NCBI GenBank assembly: GCA_050084985.1
Contig: JBITNC010000001.1
Location: 190,960,001-191,024,000 of the forward strand
Direction of reading: 5' to 3'
DNA: 64,000 nt
From: Nageia nagi
Lineage: Eukaryota > Pinophyta
Shown: piece after piece, positions 24,401-36,889 of the stretch
Numbering within the stretch: the stretch's first letter is position 1
Layout: the number at the start of each line of letters is the position of its first letter
Notes under the pieces: model-generated
The model's input: only the letters and a program-made list of their open reading frames with translations
Told to the model about the DNA's origin: nothing
Database searches by the model: none
Made by a program: the position numbers and the translations under genes

Positions 24401-26162
24401 AATTATATCCATCTAGTACTTTTGTATTAGATAGTGTTTTATAGACCCTTTATTTCTTAGGATTTGATAGATTGTAAGGTGTCAATGGAATATATATTCT
24501 ATTTCCTTTTTTTATATCAATAAGGGATTCCTCATTTTCATATTTCTCAAATCCTCATGGGAGTTTTTTCTATCCTTCAACTTTTCATTGATACATTTTA
24601 GTATTCAAAATATGCTTTTACAAATAATTTTCTCCACATGCATCACATCCAAGTTGTGATGAACTAGAAGATCCTATTCATATATAACAACATCAAACTT
24701 AAAGCACTCAACATTGAGAAACATAAACATAAATACAAAAAAAATTTGTATGTTTTACATTCTTATATGATAATTCAAAGAATATAGATTTCTTCTTTCA
24801 TCCTATTACAGAACTTGATATGGTATCATCAATCATTTTGCACTTATTATTTTGGCTTTGACATGCCCAATGGTGGCTTTCCCCAATTTGGTACTTTTTC
24901 TAGTATTTATGTCCCATATAAAGGTTTGTATGCCTTACCAAACTCTTGTTGACCATTGAGAGATTCTTTCTGACAACAAAATAGATGATTTGGAGGAAGG
25001 AATTTCTTATGACCCATGTAAAATATCATGTAACTACAAATAATTCTTTGTGAAAAATTATCATCCTTGCATATTATTCATGCTACATTTCCCTTTGTCA
25101 TACATCTTGACAAGTTTCCACAACAAGGGAAGTCATGGATGCCCCACTTCAATATCGCTTTCATATTGAAAGTAGTTTTGGAAATTACATCATACATTTC
25201 TACTCCTTCATTCCATATATCATGCAAGTAATCAACTAATGGATATAAATAAACATAAATATCATTGCACAGGGCTATGTATTAACAAGGTGAGCATTAA
25301 AGTTTTCCTCTTCATTCACATCCATGGTGGGATGTTGTAAGTCACCATCATAATGAGATAATAACTATAGGAAATACTAAATTCAACAAAATGGTTGAAC
25401 TCATTAGTTGATATTAAAATTCATACAATGCATGCATCAATAATAATATCTTTCCATGTAGTATCTATAGTTTCCCATGTCAAGGAGTCAACTGGATATC
25501 TCATATTAAGATCTGAACTCTTATGTGTAAAGTGTCATCTCATATTCTTTGCAATATTTTTAAAGATATAAGAAGAAATAAATCCACTTCATATGCATCT
25601 AAAAATGTTTAAAAAATGTAACAAAGCTCTCTTTAATGGGTTAATATATCAACCTCGATTTAATAATAAAATATCTCAATAACATTGTAGGAGTTACCTT
25701 GAATATCTCTACTAAATTTGGATCCACTTTCGATTTAGATGGACCATATTTTGGTTAATTTTTATGCTCTTTCCAATATAAAATGTAGTCATTGATACAT
25801 TTAAGTATCATTACATAATCTAATCTCAAGTGCTTCATCTATTTATTTATCACATATTCAATTTTTTGAATATTATTATCAATTGGGACCATATCTTTAA
25901 GAAACTCCAATAAGTGACCAAAGCTATTGTTTAACCATAAATATTTCTCTTTGAGAGTGTACAATCTAGATATCATCAATAGCTTTGTGTGCTTTTTGTT
26001 ACAACCTAGGTATAATGGTTTTTTGGCATCTTTGATAAAGTTGTGATGTTCATCATTCAGAATCACCCCATTAGATGATTGGAACTTGTGTGCATTATAT
26101 TGTTGTTCTTTTCCACTCTTTAGCCAAGCGACATCATACAATTTGTATGCATCATTTATCAT
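24400..26162 (-). pseudogene. TNP2-type CACTA transposase
   Basis: Catalytic transposase of the CACTA superfamily, broken by stops and frameshifts. 26162-25839 is open (107 codons, INDAYKLYDVAWLKSGKEQQ...). Around 25330-24930, reading across frames: NDIYVYLYPLVDYLHDIWNE, GVEMYDV, ILKWGIHDFPCCGNLS, then CKDDNFSQRIICSYMIFYMG, HKKFLPPNHLFCCQKES and NGQQEFGK. These match the TNP2 segment (A...WTI.DFP.....S...TKG..AC..C, Y.GH..FLP..H..R...F.G). The closing part near 24550 reads GFEKYENEESLID before the next domain. Confidence 0.8.
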
Positions 26163-26179
26163 TCCAATGATTTCATGTT

Positions 26180-26524
26180 CTACATCATCAGTAATTGGAC
26201 CATCATCAATGGCGAAGCATGTGTTGGATGCATTTTCACCAAATCTATAAGGTTTTCTCCATGTAAAATAAACTTGGTATATATCTTGCTAACTCTATTG
26301 ATAATTAAATGATCATGAACCTTTGAAAAAATAAGAATTTTTAAATTTAAGCACTTCTTACATGGACATCTAGTTCTTTCAGGGTCTATTGAATTCATTC
26401 TTGTAAAATCCAAGACTTGTTCAACCCCATGATAATAATCCTCATTATTTCTGCAAATAAACCCCCTAAAAAAATAAGTATAGTTATATAGGTGGATTTG
26501 ATTGATAGAATAACTTTTATTCAT
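26180..26524 (-). pseudogene. Transposase-associated domain of CACTA element
   Basis: An open 114-codon segment with YYHGVEQVLDFTRMNSIDPE, RTRCPCKKCLNLK, VHDHLIINRVSKIYTKFILH and GEN. This is the Transpos_assoc pattern (EY..GV..FL.FA, ...CPC.KC.N...., DHLI..GF...Y..W..HGE) that starts En/Spm-type transposase proteins and probably binds zinc through its cysteines. It is followed, after a frame change, by the next 107-codon open segment at 25839-26162. Decay is moderate here compared with the rest of the region. Confidence 0.8.
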
Positions 26525-26879
26525 TCATAGAGATAACATAGTTGAAATACATGTTTTCTAGTAGCCAAGTTTTTTCCATGATGCTTGATAGAATATCTCC
26601 TTATAGAACTTATAGAGACCTCAATTCAACCCTAGTAAATTAAAAAACAAACTTGTATTCAAATGGATCAACTATATTTCTCAATTCAATGATAGTATAT
26701 CATATTCTTGTTTAATATCATACTGGTTTAATTATTAAAATTAAATTACTCAAGTTGTTGATATAAACATTCATGTTGGGTGATTGTATTATCTTTTTCT
26801 AACATTCTAATTGGGATCTCCCCTTATGTATATGATTTCTTGAATTAGGGAACTAGATGAAATATGTTATATTTTATAT

Positions 26880-29260
26880 TTAAGATTGATCTATGATTCA
26901 AACTAGAATTAATAACCTTTGCAAGTGCTCTTTTGGTATGTACCATCTCATCGTATTTGCAAGATGTCGTAGACATCCATGAAAAAATATTAAGAAGTGA
27001 ATTTCACTTGACTTTTGTTGTGATAAATGCTTTAATAAACACATATGCTAATTTTGGGAACATACAAAAAGCCCATGTACTCTTTGATAAAATGAAATAG
27101 AGAGACACCATCTCATGGACTATAATGACCATAAGATATGTGTATAATGGTATGTTTTGGAGGCCCTCAAGTGTTTTTAGAAAATGCAATTGATTATTTT
27201 TAGACCAAATTCAATAACCTTTGGTTTCAAGACCCTCAAATATTTTCATAAAATACAGTTAATTGGTTTCAAACCTAATTTAATAACATTTGTATGTATT
27301 CTCCCTATATGTGCAACTTTTGTAGCTTTAAAATGTGTCATGGACATTCATGGATGAATAAGTAGATGTAGGTTTCTTTCATAATTATGATAACAACCCT
27401 AATAGACATGTATTCAAAATATGGGAACATTGAGATAAGTGTTTTTTTAACAAGATGTGTGATAGATAAATAATTCCATGGAATGCAATGAATGTAGGAT
27501 ATGCAAGGAATGGTTGTAACAAGGAATCCATTAGTCTATTTGAACAAATAGAATATGTGACCACTAATCCAAATGATGTTACATTTGTTATTATTTGGGT
27601 TGTAATCATCATAGGATATGTGCATAACTAGTATGGTTTGGAAGCCCTCAAGTATTTTTAGAAAATTCAATTGATTGGTTTCAAACCAAATTCAATAACT
27701 TTGCAAGTACCTGTATGTGCAACTCTTGCAGATTTAAAATAGGGCATGGAAAAATAACTAGATGTGGGTTTCTTTTGCATGAATTAATGTTGATAACAAC
27801 CTTGGTAGACATGTATTCAAAATATGGAAGCATTAATAATAAAATTATTTCATTTGATAATATGCATGATATGCAAGAATGGTTGTAACAAGGAAGCCAT
27901 CATTAAACTATTGAATAAATAAGCCATCAAAGTATTTGAAAAAATGGAATATGTGGGCATTAATATATACAATATTACATTTATTAGTGTATTATCTCCA
28001 TGTAGTGAAATAGAACTATGAATACTTCAAATTCATGAATGATTATTATCGTATTACACCAACAAAACTACTTTAAAGAAATAAACTTAAAGCTATACAA
28101 TATATAAAAACCTACTAAGCTAATTAATAGCCACATAAAAAGGAACATGGGAAAGAGATACCTCATTTTCCTTTTTTTTTTTGGATCTAGAGACATGTGA
28201 TATATTGTCTCATTTTGTCCAAAAATAATTACATTAATGTTTTGTATAATGTCAACAATGAACACTTTAAGTATAGGATGCAATGTATAGATAGCATTTA
28301 TGACTTTCTTAGCTACATAATAACTTTATTTTGATAGCTCTAAACTAGTAATTAAATAATGCCAAATAAAAAAAAAACTTATGATTATTCCTCCATGTAA
28401 GCTAAAATTTAAAGTGAAAGTGAATAATTTCATGGATTGTAATGATTCTAGGGTATGTAAGGAATGGTTATATGATAAATTGTTTTAATGGATGCCAACT
28501 TTTTTTACCACTCCAAGGATGGATAGTGTTCCTATGGTGACTACCAGTGATTGAGTAAAGGATGTTTGTTGTGGAAATACAATGAAGATTTTTCTAGATT
28601 TATTTTATAAATTAAGTATTTAAAAAGTGTAGAATCCATAAAACTTATGCATATGCACAAAATAGATACATTGAAAGGACCCATGAATTATTTGATAAAG
28701 TCCCTTATCAAGATGCAATCTCATGGAATACAATGATCCCAGGATATGTACAAAATGGGTTTTCTAAGAAGGCTCTAGAGAATTTTAAGCATATGCAAAT
28801 ATCAAATCTAAAATCAAAGTATGGAACCTTTTCCAGTGTTATTATAACATGTGCCACCATGGGAGCTCAAGAAGGTATGGACATCCATACAAAAGTAGTT
28901 GAAAATGGTTTTTCATTGAATGTTGTGGTTGTGAACATCTTGATAAACATGTATGCAAAATATGGAAGAATACACAAGGCTTGAGAATTGTTTGAAAAGG
29001 TAAATGATATAGATAGTTTCATGGACTGCAATGATTGTAAAATATGCATAACATGATGTAGATATGATTTCATGGAATGCAATGATCATAGGATATGCAT
29101 AAAATGGATATGCTAAAAGGGACCATGAATTGTTTGATAAAATAACTCATCAAGATGCAATATAATGGAATGTAATGATCCTAATATATGCATAAAATAG
29201 GTTTTCTAAAAAGGTTTTAGAGACTTTTAAGCATATGCATTTGTGTATGCTTTGTAACTT
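26880..29260 (+). pseudogene. PPR protein pseudogene, copy 2
   Basis: A second decayed PPR gene. 28733-28984 is open (83 codons) and reads MIPGYVQNGFSKKALENFKH, ITCATMGAQEGMDIHTKVVE and VVVNILINMYAKYGRIHKA, three consecutive P/L/S motifs. 27010-27180 gives VVINALINTYANFGNIQKAH (with small changes) and LFDKMK. A phrase coding EALK-FxKIQLIGFKPNS recurs at about 27150, 27235 and 27635. From 27760 to 29245 the sequence is colinear with copy 1 (19720-21290), including its non-PPR stretch, and it stops near 29245. Confidence 0.75.
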
Positions 29261-29900
29261 CAATGATGAATATTGATTTTGTATTCGTTAATGTTAACTT
29301 TGGATAGAATTACTAGTTGAGGTGATATGATTTATGGCTATTAATTTGTATATCCTTCCAATTTTTCTACTTAAGGAAGCCTAATTTGGCCAAGGAAATT
29401 CATTTTAGATTTCTTTCCTGCATCATTTATCAATTTATCTCTTTCTTACACCCTACTCTTTTTAACAGTAGTATAGTTAATCTTCCCTTATGGAGACTCT
29501 TTCCTAACAAATAAAAAACTAGCCTTCTCTGGAGGTTGAATTGAGAAAAGCAATTCATCCTTGGTCAATTAATTGATTATGATTCATACATGTGTGAATA
29601 TTACACAATCTCGATCAACATGTTCCAAACCCCTTCCTTTAACAAGTTCAAAACTTTTGCATCTACTTCAATGTAGGTATAGTTATTTGGTTTGGTTCAA
29701 TAGAGATCCACCCTATTCTCTTTGGTTTCTTCTTCCAACTCTGCTTTCTTAGTATCATCAAAATTGTTGATTCCTTAGTTTCATCTTTCACACTTGAATG
29801 GAATAAATTAATATTATTGTTGATAGCTTTCATTGGCATATGATCTAAGGATTTCTCCATTCTTTTCCATGAGTATTCCTCATGTCAACCATCACTCACC
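29260..29900. other. No recognisable feature
   Basis: AT-rich sequence. The only reading frame of any length (29663-29860, -) has no recognisable domain. It may be the 3' flank of the LINE remnant that follows. Confidence 0.4.
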
Positions 29901-30640
29901 CTTAATCTCATATTTTTCATTTGTTTATTTATAATCTATTTCATTTTGTCATAAAAATTATCAATTATTTGATATAATTTAATTACATCATCAATTTTTG
30001 TCTTATGTTATCACTTCTCACCTTGTACCTTACTAGTCTACCCATTAGAATGTTTATTTCTTTCTAATTATATAGATTTAATTGATCTATGTTGTACGAT
30101 CATCATTATTTCCTTCTTTATCATGGACTAATTCCTCTACCATCTAAATTTACTTAGCATCTACTATGAAACAACATGCATAAGATTAATCATCTTTGTC
30201 TCCTTTTGCAGTCTAAAGAGGTTTTACATAGAACATTTTTTCATTATACAAAACTTCAATTTTCCATACACTTGTTATAATTTTGTTACAACTTCTAAAT
30301 ATTATATGGTTTTTTTCATTTCATACTACCCAACAAAGATGTGGAAGTATAAAGGACCACATGGTGTTCAAAATTTTTCTATTATAATTGTAGTCTCACT
30401 ACATTAGTAGTTACTTGAAGGATTCAAATATTACCCATTGAAGTTTTAATTTCTTCCATAATTTATGCTAAATAGTTCTTAAGAATTCATGATAGAGAAA
30501 TATATGATGCATAGAGTCTTCCTCCTAATAGTATAATAAACATATGTTTAAAATTTGAAAATAACTTTTTCTAAGATTATCAATTGTTAATAACTTGTAA
30601 TGACCTACCACTCATAACAAGAAGGCAATTTTTTAGGGTT
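29900..30640 (-). pseudogene. LINE 3'-end remnant (zinc-binding RVT domain region)
   Basis: Read on -, 30520-30300 gives EDSMHHIFLYHEFLRTI, stop, HKLWKKLKLQWVIFESF, and WSFILPHLCWVV, stop, NEKNHIIF. This follows the plant LINE pattern around zf-RVT (E.S..H.f..C.f...iW) and the downstream W..IP..l.W.vW.ERN.rIF. The first cysteines are not clear. Reverse transcriptase itself is absent. The same type of domain is much better preserved at 37142-37360. Confidence 0.45.
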
Positions 30641-33600
30641 GATCCTCCTAATAGTATACTCTTCTTTTCTTTCTCCTTTCTATATTCATATATGTTTCTA
30701 TCCTAACTTATATATATATTTTTGGATAGTTCTTTCCTTACATTATTTAACTTTTTATATAAAGGAACATATAGGATATGTGTAGTTACATAAATTTAAT
30801 TTATGTAATAACTTAAAATCATTAAATTGTTATTGTTGATCAATATTTTATAATTTTGTAGTGCATGCGAATCAAAATTGACCACATTACTAAGGATGAA
30901 CTATTTTTCAAAGCTCAACCTTTGGGTTATACAATGGTGCATTTTCTATTGGGTATTGAGTCAAACTATCCTCAAGGGGAGATCTTCTACACTATATAAT
31001 GGAGCATAGGGTGCTAAAAGGAATAAAATATCATATTGTTTGAAAGATATAAAATACTAGTGCAAGAAAGTGAATAAATGAATATCCTTGACTAGCATGA
31101 GCTTCCTAAGTAGAACAACTAGAATGATAATTAGGTTAACAACCATAAACTAATATCACCTACATAAGAAATTCTAACCAAATATGACATTAATAGCCAC
31201 TATTTCAATATAGACTTGTTAATTCATGAAGTATACACAACAATTTAAGTGCATACATGAGGAAACAAATTGAAAAAGGGAAAACATATCATACTTGTAT
31301 TCAAAAAGGAACTTTAGCAACATTGCATAGGTCAAGTACTTAAATTGTTTGACCTTTATTACATTCAATTTGCTTGTATTTATAGGCACAAACTCATAAA
31401 TATCTAAAATTCCAACTACTACTAAACTTAAACTAATGGAATTCAATTGATTACATTCAAAATACCTACCACTAAACAAAGAGGGTTTTCTGGAATATTG
31501 TAGTATCCTCTTTATGCAACTTTCATGGTATAGATGATTTGGTTATCTTCTGTAAGTATTTCAATCACTTGAACTAAACTCCTATTGAACACCAGTGTTA
31601 TAACTTAGCTCTTGCTTGAAACATCTTATTAGAATTCTTCATTAGATAAGTTAACTAAACTCCTAAGCCTTTGTTATCTTTGGTAAACTACATGCATGTG
31701 GTAACAAGTACTAGTCATTATATCAAATAGACTAATATGCATTAGTGTGGTATTGTTGTTATAAAATTGTATCGTGACCCTTTGGAAAGATCATTTTAGT
31801 GGTTCTTTTCTCTTGGAAATCATCATCGGGAGCATGACTAGCAATTTTGAACACTTGCATGAGTTTCTCCATTTCTATTTATCTTAAGCGGGTAGTTAGA
31901 ACTAGGGTTGGTGATATCATTTGTTCTTATCCACTATATTTATACTATTTTGAATCATCTTCAATTCAATTAATATCATTCCCAGTTTTTATGCATTTTT
32001 GGTCTTCTTTCTATAATACTATTACCCTTTCTTGACTTCACAAAACCCTAAAATTCCATACCTATTTTTTTGTTTAGTTTTAACACTCGAATGGTCTAAG
32101 AATAGAAAAGGCAATCCATATGAGCATACCAATGCTACTAGCTAGTCAACACTCACATGGAAAGATTTTCCAAATCTGGATTAACCAATCTTGATCGTAA
32201 TTATTTTGGTATTCACTTCTCAATGCTCATCCCATTAGAAGATGCCATGAAGGTGACCTCACCATTTATGTTCATGAACTGTGCAATAGACATTATGGTC
32301 ATGATGTAGTGGTTTCCTACTTAGGGCCCATATCACTCGAGAGAATGCTCATCCATAAGGTTATGAATCTTTTTCGATGGAAACCCTCTAATTCAAAGGT
32401 GTAGATAGATTATCCTAGGAAATCTTCCATGTGAAATGGGTAAGCATCATTGCCTATGGAACAATCATCATACTCCCATTTTCTAAACTTCAAGCATTAT
32501 GACCACTAGTTACCTTCACCCAGTAACTATAAGTTTATTGACTACTATCCTCATCTAATAAAATTTCAAGCATATGAGACACTAGCCTACACATATCTAT
32601 CGGCTAGTCTCACCATGAAGTATGCAATCATATGCCCATATATTATGGAGCCATGGGTATTGGAATAATACCCTTGAGTGGTTTGTATATTCTAATAAGT
32701 TTTTAAGAAGGAAAAATAAATTAAACCCTACTCTAACATCCTTAGAAATAATTGATCCTAGATCAATTATTAGCTTTTTCTAGGTTTTATTCTTATATCA
32801 AGTAGTAGGATGTTATTTTAATCTAATATCTTGCACATAAACTACTTTTTGTATTAATAATCATGCTTGATAAACAAGAATAGTAATTTCATCAAATGTA
32901 CACAAGAATTTTCAAAACAAGCTTGTTCATGAAATCACAAAAGAATATTCAATAGTATTTTACTATAATTTTTCCATATGCATGATGTGATGCAAATAAT
33001 ATTACCTAAAAGGTACTTCACATGCCAAAGATTATCAAGCCTTGAGATATCACTAAAGATAACTACTTCTAATAAGGAAGTGCAATGTAGAGTGTTTTAT
33101 ACTCAAGGAATATTATTTTTGCATGTTGTTTAGTGAGCTTACAATAATGAATGTTTGACTAAATTGAATTTTATGTAATTATCCCTATCATTAGCAAATT
33201 CATAATTTTGTATCTTATTTTGTTGTAGGCTTCTTGAATAACTTTAGTATAGAATCAAAATCTAAGTATTTATCTTCTAGGGTTTTAGCACCTTGAATAG
33301 ATTTTTTTGAAAGATCATCTGAAAACCCTAATTTTTTAATTAAAGTTGAGCCAAGTATCATGAATTTATCATTACTTAAGATAATTATTTAAACTTACAA
33401 GGATGTATATATAGTTCTTCTTCAACATCATTATTAATGTTCATTTTCATTAGGAGACCTTTACTATTTTCTATTCCATGCCTAGTATCAATTATTCCTA
33501 AGGATATGTCCAATTTAATGTTCAACCTAACCATGTGATACAGTAAGTTTTCTCATTTCAATAGTCATTTGAATACTTGTAACAGTTACTACATATCATC

Positions 33601-34750
33601 AAGTAGATATCTTTATAGAGATTAACTTCCCAAAACATTATTGATTATTGTACAACTTACATTTATACGTAGCATAGGTTGAAGATAAATCATACTTTTT
33701 GAATTATCAAAAAAGTTACTTCAAAAACTAGGTTATCCTCTTCGATACCTAGATTATCATTTAATTACATCCATTTACAAATGTCTATCAATGACTTCAT
33801 TCCATACCCTAAATTGTTATATGATGATTAATCTACAATGAGTTAGGGAGTGTAGTATTTATTTTTGTGTTGCCAAATAATTATCTTTATATGGGTATAT
33901 TTAGAGTTCTTATTTGATTACTTACTTTCACTTTCCAAGATATCATTTGTATTCTCACAAACCATTAGATACATTTAAAAGCATATCATAAGATAAAACA
34001 AATCAAATTCACTTATTGGAATATCACCAATAAGTTACATATGGACACTAGGTTATTACACTTACATAAAATTTATAGATGACAAAATATGCATGGGTAA
34101 CAACTCCATTCCATACCCTAATGGGTCCTACGATGATAGAAACTATCAAGAACGAGGGTCACCTAAATCTTGTACATCATAAGATATTTAATTACATATA
34201 GGATCCTCGTAATCCATCATTATAGGTTTTACATTATAAGTCTTCTTTATCTCTTCATCCTTTAGATGTAGCTCCTTGCCACCTCTTCCACATTTCTCCT
34301 TGAGGATCCAAGATTCATTAGATATGGTTACTAAGAAAGGCTTTTGAGTATGGAGGATTAGGACAATCTTGATCAAAATGTATCTTATCTTAATTGCATC
34401 ATAATTATTCACATGTATTAATTCAAAAATTTATACCCTATTCTCAAACCTCAGGACGTTTTATGTTCTTTCTAGAACTACCTCCCTTCCTTAGTTCTAG
34501 AGTAAGATTTCACAACTTAAAATTAATAGTAACACTCCATGGTTTTTCCTCAAATAGTATTTTTATTTAATAGAAAATTATATATTCTCATATGAATAGA
34601 TCATAAATGGATTATAACATCTATCATAAATTAACTCAAGGTTCATTTCCTAAATTTAAAAAAAAAAAAATCATTCAAATAAATTTGTTTACCTTTATTC
34701 CATTGATTGTAAACTTTTAAATAAATAAAATAATTTTTGGGTCACACAAT
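30640..34750. other. Long AT-rich stretch without recognisable genes
   Basis: Only short frames (31219-31479 -, 31847-32035 +, 34188-34412 -) occur, none with a motif I know. 32060-32700 is less AT-rich than its surroundings and may be an old element or gene fragment, but I found no domain in six frames. No LTR pair or terminal repeat was seen. Confidence 0.4.
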
Positions 34751-34759
34751 GATAGGGTT

Positions 34760-35830
34760 TACTAAATGTTTTTCAAAATTCCTCATAGACTTATACACGT
34801 AATGGATACATTGAAAGGGTTCACGAATTGTTTGACAGAATGCCTCATCAAAAATGTAGTCTCGCAGGAAAAGCACATAGCAATACCTTGTTCGAAATGC
34901 CTTATTAAAATACAGTTTTGTGGGTGCAATGAATGCATATATGGGTTTGTTGGAAGGGCCTATATGTTCATAGAAAAAGTGCCTCAATTTAAATGATATT
35001 TCCTAGGTAGATAGATACATTATAAGGGACTTGATGAATCATTTGACATAATGCCTCATCGAAATGCAGAATTCATATACTGCATTAGTCGTAGGGTATG
35101 TGTAAAACGGCTACGTTGGAAGTGTCTATGGACTCATTTGAAAAAATGCTTCAACAAAATACAAGCAAAGTTTGCGTGGTTTGCACTAAATATATACATT
35201 TGAGGTTTCTATGAGTTTTTTAACAGAATGCCTCTTTAAAACGTTATCTTATGAGCCGTCATGTTAGAAGGCCTATGAATTGTTTGATAAAATGCCTCAT
35301 GGAATGTAGTCAGAACGGATTAGTTGAAAGGGTTTATGAATGGTTTGACAAAAATTCCGATAAATGATCGCGTGTTATGCTCAAAATATTTATATTGAAG
35401 GGCCTAAGAATTTATGACAAAATGCGTTATTGAAATGCAGCTTCATGGGATGTAATGATCACAACATGTGTATGAAACAGATACGTTAAACGAGTCTACA
35501 AGTAGTTTGGTAAATGCCTTACCAAAATACCGTCACAGAATAGGCACAAAATAGGCAATTTATTGAAACACAATGATCGCATAATAGGAACAAAATAGGT
35601 ATAGTGAAAGAGTTTATGGATGATTTGGGTAAATGCCTCATGGAAATACAGGATAATGAAGCGCATAGAATAGGCATAAATAAACGCAATGAAAGGGTCT
35701 ACAATTATATGACAAATACCTCATTGAAATACCGTCACATACAAACTATGCGTAAAAATATATACGATGGAGGATTTGACCATTTATTTGGCAAGGTATA
35801 GTCAAACTCTACGAATGTTTTCCATCATTC
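34760..35830 (+). pseudogene. Degenerate PPR repeat array
   Basis: A phrase coding ELFD-x-MPH(Q/R)(K/N) recurs about twelve times (TGCCTCAT-like anchors at about 34841, 34897, 34979, 35052, 35146, 35229, 35293, 35356, 35423, 35514, 35633 and 35716). Several copies are preceded by a GGATAC(A/G)TTGAAAGGGT-like phrase coding GYIERV or similar. This is the short-PPR pattern (GY...G.....A.ELFD.MP.RN) seen in plant PLS-class PPR genes. Unit lengths now vary from 56 to 119 bases because of small deletions. Frames are broken throughout. Unlike the rest of the window the stretch has kept many CpGs. Confidence 0.65.
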
Positions 35831-36520
35831 TCCTAGCATGATCCGCTAATCAAGGTAAATAAAAATGGTTTCTCAATGAAGGTGATTGATAGGAAGGTGA
35901 AACCGTGGAGATTACAAAGGGTCTGGGAATCACTTGACAAGATACAATGGATGCATAGTTTCAAAGACTAACAGAAGGATCCATTAGATACATTTTTATA
36001 AGACTTTATTGTACAAGTCTTAACTTTGATCCACACAAATAATAATAAAATTATTGTTATCTATTTTCCCTCCCTTGTCTAGATATCATCATATGGAAGT
36101 GAAAAAAATACACCAACTTGACTAGTATTCAATTTAAAATATCACACCTATGACTATCATTAAAAAAAAATAAGAAATTTCAAATAATTTGTTTACTCCA
36201 TTCTTCAACCACATCTAGAAAAAGTATATTCTATATTCACATGGAAGGCTATTATACCCTTATTATATCATTCAATTGGTATACATTCAAAATAACAAGA
36301 ACCTTATTAAATCATACATAAGTAATTCATATCTCACACAACCCTAAATATTTTCAAATAAAACCAAAGAATTTTGAATAAGCATTTAACACTATGGGCT
36401 AAATTGCTAGAAATGCACCTGGGATATGAAATTAAATAATGGAGGAAAGGTGGACTCCTTGCTCCATAGTACCCAAAGCATATCAATGTGAGAGGTATCT
36501 ATTTTTCCATAAGGTTCCCA
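35830..36520. other. No recognisable feature
   Basis: 35831-35960 may be a last PPR-like remnant (GLGIT-LDKI-like). From 35960 to the LINE end the sequence is AT-rich with only short broken frames. Confidence 0.4.
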
Positions 36521-36522
36521 AG

Positions 36523-36535
36523 TTTTTTTTTTTTT
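36523..36535 (-). other. Poly(A) tail of the LINE
   Basis: Run of 13 T on + at the 3' end of the minus-strand LINE. Confidence 0.65.
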
Positions 36536-36889
36536 GTTGGTTAAAAAAAAATTCTATTGATTGACTAATGTTACAGAAAATGCAAGGAGGATCACTCAAA
36601 TCTCATGCTGCAGAACAACTAAATTACAATAGGCTAATTTATACTATGATCGCTGGAGAGTAAGTAGTAGAGTAAAACTTATTTCCAACCTTGAACTAAT
36701 TCAAAATTTTGACTAAATATGTGACAAGATATCTTATTTCTTTGTGGTAGACGAAGACTGTTGGCTGTTGTAGAGCATTGATTCCAATTAGTAGGGGTGA
36801 GGTACATGTAGTTTGGTAGGAAAGCATAAGGAAGAAAAACCTTTACCTGAATGTTGAGAAGAAAATAAAATTACATGGGAAGGAATCCA

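Larger units (their letters stand above)
22700..26524 (-). mobile_element. CACTA (En/Spm) transposon coding region
   Basis: Four CACTA-associated domains lie in the standard order on -: transposase-associated N-terminal domain (26524-26180), TNP2 transposase (26162-~24400), DUF4218-like domain (~24350-23960) and DUF4216-like domain (~23330-22850). All are interrupted by stops. Convincing terminal inverted repeats were not found, so the true element is larger than this span. Confidence 0.8.

Noticed and set aside
34188-34412. 74-codon minus-strand frame with a charged C-terminal part
   Set aside because: No recognisable motif, no neighbouring exon, no sign of conservation.
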